The notes under the pieces are model-generated. The model was given only the letters and a program-made list of their open reading frames with translations. It ran no database searches and was not told the DNA's origin. Below are positions 1-5,945 of a DNA stretch of 11,447 nt, piece by piece. The stretch is from assembly GCA_903891375.1 (NCBI GenBank), contig CAITEL010000163.1, positions 1 through 11,447 of the forward strand, read 5' to 3'. The position numbers and the translations under genes were made by a program. Position 1 is the first letter of the stretch, and every line of letters begins with the position of its first letter. Source of the DNA: an uncultured Neisseriaceae bacterium (GTDB taxonomy: Bacteria; Pseudomonadota; Gammaproteobacteria; Burkholderiales; UBA11063).

Positions 1-17
1 ATAAGGGCAATGGCTGG

Positions 18-37
18 ATCCCAGCCTACGCTGGGAT
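18..37. repeat. REP-like short palindrome
   Basis: A perfect 8-bp stem (ATCCCAGC at 18-25, GCTGGGAT at 30-37) closes a four-base CTAC loop. It is GC-rich in an otherwise AT-rich region and is followed by GAC at 38-40. The pattern TGGATCCC...GGGATGAC resembles the dispersed intergenic palindromes (REP/MITE-like) known from many proteobacterial genomes. Only one copy is in this window, so its repeated nature is inferred from family resemblance. It could also work as a transcription terminator or mRNA-stabilising hairpin, but no T-run follows it. Confidence 0.6.
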
Positions 38-163
38 GACAAATGTCCGAAAATTTGTGTCTTGGTACTTATGTAGACCATGCTATCACAAAAAATCCCA
101 GAAAACACTTTATTTTCTTTGCCTAAATTGATTTAATAACATTATCAACGGCTTTTTCTAGGT

Positions 164-363
164 TCAAATACTTTCTTTTACTGCTTCTAAATAAATTTCT
201 AATGATTTCTTTGTGCAATCAACAATAAAGTCTATGAATTTCGTATAATCATTATTCAAATCCCCATACTCCAATAGTCTACAGTACTCAGCTCGATCTT
301 TGACATCAACCAATACTATAGGTAACCACTTTTCATAAGCTCCATATTCATTATTAATTCCAT
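164..363 (-). pseudogene. Fic-domain protein, C-terminal remnant with a frameshift
   Basis: Two minus-strand frames together read like the end of a Fic (filamentation induced by cAMP; AMP-transferase) domain. From 363 the first frame gives MELIMNMELMKSGY, matching the family segment that follows the HPFxxGNGRT active-site motif (xLIMNxELMKAGYPP). It then hits TAG near 318. Shifting by one base around 321-325 restores PIVLVDVKDRAEYCRLLEYG and a helix-rich tail with DYTKFIDFIVDC and SLEIYLEAV, ending at TGA 164-166. The single lost base falls where GYP should be read. The HPFxxGNGR active-site loop and the whole N-terminus are not visible, so no active enzyme can be made. Homology ends just before the inverted repeat at 367. 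Identification is from motif memory. Family membership is fairly secure; the original gene length is unknown. Confidence 0.72.
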
Positions 364-366
364 TTT

Positions 367-406
367 AATTGCCACAATATCTAGATTGTCAATCAAAATG
401 GCAATT
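367..406. terminator. Long inverted repeat, possible terminator downstream of dut
   Basis: AATTGCCA (367-374) pairs perfectly with TGGCAATT (399-406). A nested ACAAT (374-378) and ATTGT (385-389) can extend or compete with the stem. On the plus strand a T-run follows directly (406-410); on the minus strand the sequence after the stem is only TAAAATGG. Its place 56 bases past the dut stop suggests it ends the murB-surE-nlpD-dut transcript, although the T-run is on the other strand. It may instead be a boundary of the deletion that removed most of the Fic gene. No plus-strand gene lies upstream of it. Confidence 0.4.
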
Positions 407-461
407 TTTTAATAAAAAAACCCCCATTTTATCAACGAACATCTATTTTTTATCAAGCTTT

Positions 462-914
462 TTAATGTTTGCCTGTGCTACCAAATCCGCCTAAACCACG
501 GTTACTCGATTCAAAATCTGCCACAACATTAAAACCTACTTGCACTACTGGTACGATTACTAGCTGGGCAATTCTTTCCATTGGATTTAATTCAAATATT
601 GTATCACCACGATTCCACACCGATATAAACAACTGCCCTTGATAATCAGAATCAATTAAACCAACTAAATTACCAAGGACTATGCCATGCTTATGCCCCA
701 AACCTGAACGAGGTAAAATCATTCCGCAATATTTATTATTTTCAATATGAATGGCAATTCCAGTTGGTACGAGTATTGTATCCCCTGGTTTCACTATTAG
801 TGTTTCATCTATACATGCACGTAAATCAAGCCCTGCGGAACCACTAGTTGCATACGCTGGTAACATACTTTCCATTTTTGAATCTATAATTTTTACTTGA
901 ATCGAATCTAACAT
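462..914 (-). CDS. dut: dUTP diphosphatase (dUTPase)
   Basis: Hydrolyses dUTP to dUMP and pyrophosphate in the cytoplasm, keeping uracil out of DNA and supplying dUMP for thymidylate synthesis. The 150-aa length matches the homotrimeric bacterial family (E. coli 151 aa). All five motifs are present in order: AGLDLR (27-32), PRSGLG (68-73), GLIDSDYQG (85-93) with catalytic Asp90, [11 protein letters not shown] (113-123) and the C-terminal lid [10 protein letters not shown] (139-148). The segment [20 protein letters not shown] is nearly identical to what I recall of the E. coli enzyme. The ATG at 914 is preceded by AGAGGT at good spacing and lies 8 bases after the nlpD stop, so the gene is the last of the murB-surE-nlpD-dut run. 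Nothing is missing or odd in the protein. Confidence 0.98.
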   Translation of the reverse strand: MLDSIQVKIIDSKMESMLPAYATSGSAGLDLRACIDETLIVKPGDTILVPTGIAIHIENNKYCGMILPRSGLGHKHGIVLGNLVGLIDSDYQGQLFISVWNRGDTIFELNPMERIAQLVIVPVVQVGFNVVADFESSNRGLGGFGSTGKH

Positions 915-922
915 AATTACCT

Positions 923-1531
923 CTACTTAATTAAAGTTAACGGATCAATTGGTTTACCATTTTGTCTAATCTCTAAATGTAAGTCAGCCTTACCATTATC
1001 TGTACCCATAGTGGCAATTTTTTGCCCACGTTTCACCATATCTCCAACTTTAACCAAATTAGCTTGATTATGCGCATATGCACTCAAATATAACGCATCA
1101 TGTTTTATTATAATTAAATTACCATAACCTTTTAAACCATTGCCACTATATAATACCTTACCATCATTGATCGCATTAATACTTTGACCAATTTTACCAG
1201 TATAGTCTATACCTTTACTTGCTGGAGTAAATTTATGCGTAACTGCTCCACTCGTTGGAATAATCCATTGGTTAGATGTTGGTGATGACGGTTGTAGAAC
1301 TGCCACAGGCTTAGCTTGTGTAGTTGGTTGCGGTAAAGGCTTTACTGGTTCAGTTTGTACTGTGTCATCGTTTAAAGTACCTAGTGACGTACTATTAGTT
1401 GGCGCAGTTTCTGGTTTTGCCTGCTCTTCTGTTGGTGCAGTTGTTGCATTGATTATTGGTGCTGGCGTATTCCTTGTAGCACAACCAGTAAATCCCGCTA
1501 AAAACAACAACCATATAATATGTTTTCTCAT
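923..1531 (-). CDS. nlpD: NlpD-like lipoprotein with degenerate M23/LytM domain
   Basis: Probable outer-membrane lipoprotein that activates a periplasmic N-acetylmuramyl-L-alanine amidase during septum splitting, the role of NlpD in E. coli. Residues 1-16 are a lipoprotein signal peptide ending FTG with acylated Cys17. A Pro/Thr/Gln-rich linker covers about 20-88. Residues 89-202 are a LytM (M23) domain with KGIDYTG (106-112), [24 protein letters not shown] (151-154) and LHLEI (184-188). The first metal-binding His is replaced in KGID and the final HxH reads LHLE, as in NlpD/EnvC, so it should be an activator rather than a hydrolase. At 202 aa it is much shorter than E. coli NlpD (379 aa), and I see no LysM domain. 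AGGAGA precedes the ATG. It follows surE by 16 bases, the usual surE-nlpD neighbourhood. Confidence 0.88.
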   Translation of the reverse strand: MRKHIIWLLFLAGFTGCATRNTPAPIINATTAPTEEQAKPETAPTNSTSLGTLNDDTVQTEPVKPLPQPTTQAKPVAVLQPSSPTSNQWIIPTSGAVTHKFTPASKGIDYTGKIGQSINAINDGKVLYSGNGLKGYGNLIIIKHDALYLSAYAHNQANLVKVGDMVKRGQKIATMGTDNGKADLHLEIRQNGKPIDPLTLIK

Positions 1532-1547
1532 AAATTCTCCTAATGAA

Positions 1548-2309
1548 TTAAATTGTTAACGCATTAATTATCGGCATCTGATTATAATCAGTGGGTAGCG
1601 CCTCTAATGGCGTAATTGACACTTTCAACTGTTTTAACGATACATCAATATCGGTACCCATATTTGCTTCCAATGGTTCTGATGGTTCACCCTGCCAATA
1701 GACTACATGACCTCGTGGAGTCACTTGTTTATCAAATGGTTTATGTAATGGCCGTTTACCTAACTCTGTCGCCTCAAAACCCGCAATACTCGAATATGGT
1801 TTATTGGGAATATTTACATTCCAAATAAATTTTGTCTTCAGTAAATCCATGTTCTTAGATAATCTATCCACTAAATCAACAACAACCCTTGCTGCCGAAT
1901 CTAAATTATTAAACTCTGGCCCTGGAGTTGATATGGCTAGACTTGGTATTCCGTGTATCATTCCCTCACGAGCAGAACCTACAGTACCCGAATAAAAAAC
2001 ATCTTCACCAATATTTTCACCTAAGTTGATTCCTGATATTACTAATTCTGGATAATCTTTTACAGCACCATAAACAACCTGTAAACCCAAGCGAACACTG
2101 TCTGCTGGTGTACTTGATACAAAGTACACATGCTCAGATACATGTGTAATTGATATTGGTGCATAAACAGAAATTGACTGCCCTGCACCACTTGAATTGC
2201 GCTCTGGAGCTACTATTATAACTTCATGCCCAGCATTTATTAAAGCTGAAAATAAAGCTGTTATCCCTGGGGCACGATAACCATCATCATTTGTAAGTAA
2301 TATGCGCAT
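1548..2309 (-). CDS. surE: 5'/3'-nucleotidase SurE
   Basis: Metal-dependent phosphatase that removes phosphate from nucleoside 5'- and 3'-monophosphates and short polyphosphates, a cytoplasmic survival protein. The 253-aa length is typical. Metal-site residues are all visible: D8-D9 in LTNDDG, S40 in the APERNSSGAGQS loop, and N95 in VISGINLG. The family signature YSGTVGSAREG spans 106-116, and the late PRGHVVYWQG and VSITPLEALPTDY segments belong to the C-terminal half. The start follows MurB's stop by one base with GAAAGG upstream, so translation is probably coupled to murB. The pairing with nlpD is the classical proteobacterial arrangement, but the usual pcm and rpoS are not here. Confidence 0.97.
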   Translation of the reverse strand: MRILLTNDDGYRAPGITALFSALINAGHEVIIVAPERNSSGAGQSISVYAPISITHVSEHVYFVSSTPADSVRLGLQVVYGAVKDYPELVISGINLGENIGEDVFYSGTVGSAREGMIHGIPSLAISTPGPEFNNLDSAARVVVDLVDRLSKNMDLLKTKFIWNVNIPNKPYSSIAGFEATELGKRPLHKPFDKQVTPRGHVVYWQGEPSEPLEANMGTDIDVSLKQLKVSITPLEALPTDYNQMPIINALTI

Positions 2310-2310
2310 T

Positions 2311-3330
2311 TTAACCTTTCTCGATTATTATTGGCTCAATATTTAACTCAACATCATATTTTTGTTTAACTTTGTTTTTTATCATATTAGCAAAATCCAA
2401 AATATCTGTCTGAGTCGCATCAGAATAATTAACTAAAACTAATGCTTGCTTTTCATACGTTCCAACTTTGTTTTCTCGATAACCTTTTAAACCCAAATTA
2501 TCAATCAACCATCCTGCCGATATCTTAGAATAATTATCATCAACTCTAAACACTGGTAAGTTATTATAATTACTCTTTAGTTTATTTACTATACCATTTG
2601 TCAATATTGGATTATGAAAAAAACTTCCAACATTTGCTATAATTGCAGGGTCTGGTAACTTAGCTTGGCGAATTTTAATCACACAATTACGAAGCTCTAC
2701 AGGAGTTACGTTTGTGACTCCTGTCATACATTTAGCAACATCTACATATTCTAAATTAAGTATTGGTTCTTTTAATAACTGAAATACCACTGCAACCACA
2801 ATTAAATTAGGCATTTTTTTAAAAATACTGTTTCTATATTGAAAATGACAATCTTTTTTCTTAATTATTTTAAATTGTTTTTCTAATACATCATAAACTT
2901 CAACATATTCAATAAAATCACATACCTCAACCCCATATGCGCCAATATTTTGAATTGGTGCCGCACCAACTGTTCCTGGAATAAGACTTAGATTTTCCAA
3001 ACCAAAAAAACCATGTAATGTAGTATATTCAACAAATTTGTCCCACTGCTCACCAGCCATGGCACGCACCAACATCGAAGTGTTATTCTGTGAAATACAT
3101 GCGACACCTTCTAGTTTGCAATGAATCACCAAACCATTATAAACTTCTGGTAAAAGTATATTACTCCCGCCACCAAGTACAAAGAATTGACACTTATGCT
3201 CTTTAATGTACTTGCTAATACTAGGCAATAGATTAATATCAGAGAATTCTACGTAATTAACCGCCAGTGATTTAAGCCGTAGCGTATTCAAATGACAAAG
3301 CGATTGATTTTTTTGAATTATATTATACAT
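2311..3330 (-). CDS. murB: UDP-N-acetylenolpyruvoylglucosamine reductase
   Basis: FAD/NADPH-dependent reduction of UDP-GlcNAc-enolpyruvate to UDP-MurNAc, the second committed step of cytoplasmic peptidoglycan synthesis. At 339 aa this is the type I (E. coli-like, 342 aa) form. The FAD-binding domain has VLGGGSNILL (51-60), LSLIPGTVGAAPIQNIGAYG (114-133) and QYRNSIF (164-170). The MurB C-terminal domain has VGSFFHNP (234-241) with the proton-donating Ser236, and IEP with Glu332. Tyr165, Arg166, Ser236 and Glu332 all sit seven residues after the E. coli positions (158, 159, 229, 325), which supports both function and start site. The ATG lies only 14 bases beyond the CCA of tRNA-Arg, with no convincing Shine-Dalgarno (AAAGTG at best). 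Confidence 0.97.
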   Translation of the reverse strand: MYNIIQKNQSLCHLNTLRLKSLAVNYVEFSDINLLPSISKYIKEHKCQFFVLGGGSNILLPEVYNGLVIHCKLEGVACISQNNTSMLVRAMAGEQWDKFVEYTTLHGFFGLENLSLIPGTVGAAPIQNIGAYGVEVCDFIEYVEVYDVLEKQFKIIKKKDCHFQYRNSIFKKMPNLIVVAVVFQLLKEPILNLEYVDVAKCMTGVTNVTPVELRNCVIKIRQAKLPDPAIIANVGSFFHNPILTNGIVNKLKSNYNNLPVFRVDDNYSKISAGWLIDNLGLKGYRENKVGTYEKQALVLVNYSDATQTDILDFANMIKNKVKQKYDVELNIEPIIIEKG

Positions 3331-3344
3331 AGCACTTTAAAAAA

Positions 3345-3419
3345 TGGTGCCCTCGATAGGAATCGAACCTATAATTGCCCCTTAGGAGGGGGCCGTTATA
3401 TCCATTTAACTACGAGGAC
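3345..3419 (-). tRNA. tRNA-Arg(CCT)
   Basis: A 75-nt tRNA folds fully by eye. Acceptor GTCCTCG pairs with CGAGGGC (one T-G pair). The D stem is GTTA/TAAC around AATGGATA. The anticodon stem GCCCC/GGGGC holds the loop CTCCTAA with anticodon CCT (reads AGG). The variable loop is AATT, and the T arm is ATAGG-TTCGATT-CCTAT. Discriminator A73 and CCA are encoded. Its first ten bases overlap the end of ruvA, whose TAG stop is tRNA positions 8-10. Directly after the CCA comes TTTTTT, and murB starts 14 bases downstream. No promoter of its own was located, so it may be read from a ruvA promoter and cut out by RNase P and 3' processing. Confidence 0.97.
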
Positions 3420-4018
3420 TTGTGTTTATTTAATAATTTTAACGCTTCTTTAATGCCTAAACTTAAATCTGTAACATCTTTCGGTAATTGCTTTATTACC
3501 TGCGCCGTTTCTTTCTCATTATAACCTAAACTACTCAACGCATTAATAATGTCTGTATTAATTGAATAGCTCGTACGTGCTGTAGATGTAATTGATAAAG
3601 TTTCACTATTATGGTTAGTGCTGAATTTACCTTTGAGTTCTAGTAACATGCGTTCTGCCATTTTCTTGCCAATTCCAGGGGTACGACACAGCGTAGCCGT
3701 ATCTGAACTCTCTATCGCAAGGCTAATCTCATGCACGGCCAATGTAGACAGTAATGCCAATGCAATTCTTGGACCTATTCCTGAGACTTTAATTAATTGA
3801 CGAAAACAATCTCGACTATTTTGGGTAATAAAACCATACAAAGCATGTAAGTCTTCACGTATTACTAAATGCGTGTGTAGTATTACATTTGAACCAACTT
3901 CTGGCAATTCTGCAAAATCAGACATAGGTAAGTCAATCTCGTAACCAATACCACAAGCCTCAACAACCACAACTGGAGGTTTTCCTGAAATTAAAATCCC
4001 ATTTATTCTACTTATCAT
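3410..4018 (-). CDS. ruvA: Holliday junction branch migration protein RuvA
   Basis: Binds four-way Holliday junctions as a tetramer and loads the RuvB motor for branch migration in recombination repair. The 202-aa length equals the family norm. Residues 1-64 form the OB-fold (MISRINGILI..., VIREDLHALYGF at 52-63). Two helix-hairpin-helix motifs follow: LIKVSGIGPRIALALLS (75-91) and PGIGKKMAERMLLELKGK (114-131). After a Ser/Thr-rich linker, domain III (about 153-199, INALSSLGYNEKE) is the RuvB contact. The ATG aligns with the usual family start, but there is no clear Shine-Dalgarno. The TAG stop lies inside the tRNA-Arg gene. ruvC and ruvB are not adjacent. A sigma70-like promoter for this gene lies in the preceding methyltransferase remnant. 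Confidence 0.97.
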   Translation of the reverse strand: MISRINGILISGKPPVVVVEACGIGYEIDLPMSDFAELPEVGSNVILHTHLVIREDLHALYGFITQNSRDCFRQLIKVSGIGPRIALALLSTLAVHEISLAIESSDTATLCRTPGIGKKMAERMLLELKGKFSTNHNSETLSITSTARTSYSINTDIINALSSLGYNEKETAQVIKQLPKDVTDLSLGIKEALKLLNKHKSS

Positions 4019-4036
4019 TATTTGTTATTCAACTTT

Positions 4037-4318
4037 TCACGATTCATAATTTATCTTGTTTATCATATTGGCAATAGAAAATCCTTGACAAGGGAATCCA
4101 CCTAATATTACATCGGGGTTATTTGGGATATCTGCATTACTTATAGTAGAAATATCACCCAAAATAATTTCATCACCAATATTATTTTTGTAAGTATTTA
4201 CCGCATCTTTATTAAAATCATTAGCCCATATAATCTCAAATCCATTTTGTTTAAAACCCAAATCTAGACCACCAGCTCCAGAAAACAATGAGATTACCTT
4301 GTATTTATTTTTATTCAT
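4037..4318 (-). pseudogene. C5-cytosine DNA methyltransferase, N-terminal remnant
   Basis: Only the first 93 codons of a DNA (cytosine-5-)-methyltransferase remain; family members usually have 300-400 or more. The SAM-binding motif I SLFSGAGGLDLGF (10-22), the motif II acidic region WANDF (31-35), motif III GDIS (54-57) and catalytic motif IV GGFPCQGFS (73-81, nucleophile Cys77) are intact. Eight unrelated residues follow SIANM, then a stop. Motif VI (ENV), motif VIII (QxRxR), the target recognition domain, and motifs IX-X are absent. The ruvA start lies 18 bases beyond, so the rest was deleted rather than merely frameshifted. No cognate restriction gene is in the window. The fragment cannot methylate on its own. 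It is probably the scar of a lost restriction-modification or solitary methylase gene. Confidence 0.9.
4062..4091 (-). promoter_or_regulatory. Putative sigma70 promoter for ruvA inside the methylase remnant
   Basis: On the minus strand TTGTCA (4091-4086) and TATGAT (4067-4062) each match the sigma70 consensus at five of six bases and are separated by 18 bases. Transcription would begin near 4055, giving ruvA a leader of about 37 bases. The -35 falls in the codons for Cys-Gln of the PCQG catalytic motif. No other obvious promoter was noticed close to ruvA. Activity is inferred from sequence only. Confidence 0.5.
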
Positions 4319-4355
4319 TATTTAAAATTTACTAAACCTTAGAAATATTTATTTT

Positions 4356-5174
4356 TTAAAATGCTGGAACAATAGCACCTTTATACTGCTGTTTAATGTA
4401 ATTTTTTATTACTACAGAGTGTAGCGCATCCGCTAGTTTTTTCATTTTTGGCTCTTTTAACTCTTCAGGTCTAACTGCCACAATATTTACATAGGGACTT
4501 TTTGCATCTTCTATAAATACCGCATCTTTTATTGGATTTAAATTCGCAGGTATCGCATAATTAGAGTTAATCACAGCAAAATCTAATTGTTTACTCAATA
4601 ACATTCTAGGTAACATTGCTGGATCAATTTCAACAAATTTTAACCCATATAGATTAGATGAAACACTAGATACAGTAGGAAATGCAACACCAGTTTTTAA
4701 TTTAATAAAACCATTTTTTTGTAGTAATAAAAGTGCTCTTCCTTCGTTCGTAGCATCATTAGGTAGTCCAACCGTTAGTTGTGTGTTTTTTGGTAGCTTA
4801 GCCAATGATTTAGTTTTAATAAAATCCACTAAATTTTTATTACCACTAGCATAAATACCCATTGGTTCAACGTGAACACCAATTAACTCAACTAAATTAG
4901 TGCCATGTTGTTTATTAAATACTGTTAAATATGGTAAATGTTGAAAAAAATTAGCATCCATACTACCTTGTGCTACAGCTAAGTTAGGTTGCACGTAATC
5001 ATTAAATTCAGTAATTTGTAAATCAATACCCTCTTTCTCTAATATTGGTTTAATCTGCTTTAAAATTTCAGCATGAGGAACTGGTGAGGCTGCTATTTTA
5101 ATTATTTGATTGTCTGCAAATGCGTTAAACGAAAGCAAACCCAAAACACATAAACTAATTTTTAATATTTTCAC
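4356..5174 (-). CDS. metQ: Methionine ABC transporter substrate-binding protein MetQ
   Basis: Periplasmic binding protein of the NlpA/MetQ family that delivers D/L-methionine to the MetNI importer. The 272 residues open with a signal peptide whose processing site is AFA-D (18-21), an SPase I site. There is no lipobox cysteine near it (the only early Cys is residue 9, inside the hydrophobic stretch). The product is therefore predicted to be soluble, unlike E. coli MetQ, which is a lipoprotein. Family features include KIAASPVPHAEIL, EFNDYVQPNLAVAQGSMDANFFQHLPYL, the ligand-contacting GLPNDATNEGRALLLLQ (arginine loop) and DFAVINSNYA. The start is GTG with AAAGGT seven bases upstream; metI ends 16 bases before it. 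I cannot exclude a related amino-acid ligand, but metI adjacency favours methionine. Confidence 0.9.
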   Translation of the reverse strand: MKILKISLCVLGLLSFNAFADNQIIKIAASPVPHAEILKQIKPILEKEGIDLQITEFNDYVQPNLAVAQGSMDANFFQHLPYLTVFNKQHGTNLVELIGVHVEPMGIYASGNKNLVDFIKTKSLAKLPKNTQLTVGLPNDATNEGRALLLLQKNGFIKLKTGVAFPTVSSVSSNLYGLKFVEIDPAMLPRMLLSKQLDFAVINSNYAIPANLNPIKDAVFIEDAKSPYVNIVAVRPEELKEPKMKKLADALHSVVIKNYIKQQYKGAIVPAF

Positions 5175-5190
5175 AATTTTACCTTTTTAT

Positions 5191-5856
5191 TTATTTTCTA
5201 AACATTTTAACAAAAACATCACCCAAGAATTGAATTAATTGTACCATGACAATCAATAGCACCACTGTAATAACCATAACATTTATTTGAAACCGTTGAT
5301 AACCATATCTAATTGCCAAATCACCTAAACCACCACCACCTACTGTACCCGCCATTGCAGTGTACGACACCAGTGCGATGGCTGTCACCGTTATGCTAGC
5401 TATTATACTCGGTAATATCTCAGGTAACAAAATATACCAAACAATTTGCCACGTTGTAGCCCCGCAAGACTCTGCCATATTTATAACACCAACGTCTAAT
5501 TCTTTTAGTGAGTTCTCAACCAAACGAGTAAAAAATGGAAACGCACCAACTATCAACGGTGGAATCACACCTTTAACACCTAGCGAAGTACCAACCAAAG
5601 AAATAGTTAAAGGCATCATAATTATTAATAGAATAATAAACGGCACTGAACGCAATATATTAATAATAAACGACACTAGCGTATATATGATTTTATTTTG
5701 TAAGATCATTCCTTTATTGGTTAAATATAAAATCACCCCAATTGGAATACCTATAATGGAACTAAATAATACGGATACACCCAACATATACAATGTATCT
5801 ACCACCGCTTGTGATATTTCGGCCCAATCCACATTAATTAAAAACGAATCTAACAC
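5191..5856 (-). CDS. metI: Methionine ABC transporter permease MetI
   Basis: Inner-membrane subunit of the methionine importer; two copies form the channel and contact two MetN ATPases. The 221-aa length matches the family (E. coli 217). About five hydrophobic segments are visible (roughly 20-45, 55-83, 95-112, 148-172, 190-213). The EAA coupling loop ESCGATTWQIVWYILLPEILP lies at about 129-149. SYTAMAGTVGGGGLGDLAIRYGYQRF (164-189) is characteristic of MetI. The only workable start is GTG at 5856, because an in-frame TGA lies two codons earlier. metQ follows after 16 bases. The expected metN ATPase gene is not upstream; instead the AAA-ATPase/nuclease gene ends 89 bases before it. Confidence 0.93.
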   Translation of the reverse strand: MLDSFLINVDWAEISQAVVDTLYMLGVSVLFSSIIGIPIGVILYLTNKGMILQNKIIYTLVSFIINILRSVPFIILLIIMMPLTISLVGTSLGVKGVIPPLIVGAFPFFTRLVENSLKELDVGVINMAESCGATTWQIVWYILLPEILPSIIASITVTAIALVSYTAMAGTVGGGGLGDLAIRYGYQRFQINVMVITVVLLIVMVQLIQFLGDVFVKMFRK

Positions 5857-5892
5857 TTGTCACTTTCTAAGTTTTTTAAGTTATAAGTAGAA

Positions 5893-5898
5893 ATTATA
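5893..5898 (-). promoter_or_regulatory. Candidate -10 box for metI-metQ
   Basis: A perfect TATAAT on the minus strand lies 36 bases upstream of the metI GTG, within TGGTATATAATTTC. No good -35 hexamer is found 16-19 bases further upstream, so the promoter would be weak or activator-dependent. No SAM riboswitch-like structure fits in the 89-base gap. Confidence 0.35.
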
Positions 5899-5916
5899 TA
5901 CCAAAATCATCATATG

Positions 5917-5939
5917 GTGCTGGATTTTGTTTTCAGCAC
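5917..5939 (-). terminator. Weak hairpin after the AAA-ATPase gene
   Basis: GTGCTG (5917-5922) and CAGCAC (5934-5939) form a 6-bp stem with an 11-base loop, just past the AAA-ATPase stop at 5946. The minus-strand sequence after it has only GATTTTGG rather than a clean T-run, so termination would be partial. It may separate that gene from metI. Confidence 0.3.
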
Positions 5940-5945
5940 TGAGTA

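Noticed and set aside
4085..4090. Perfect TTGACA on the plus strand in the methylase remnant
   Set aside because: It has no matching -10 at proper spacing and no plus-strand gene downstream; it is the complement of the ruvA-directed TTGTCA region.
3345..4318. tRNA-Arg(CCT) as an attachment site with the methylase remnant as part of an integrated island
   Set aside because: Elements normally integrate at the tRNA 3' end, which here faces murB only 14 bases away. No integrase and no duplicated tRNA 3' segment are seen, and the methylase fragment is on the 5' side beyond ruvA.
5360..5890. Plus-strand 176-codon open frame opposite metI
   Set aside because: It lies fully antisense to a strongly supported MetI, and its product is low-complexity and unrecognisable. 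A shadow of the real gene.
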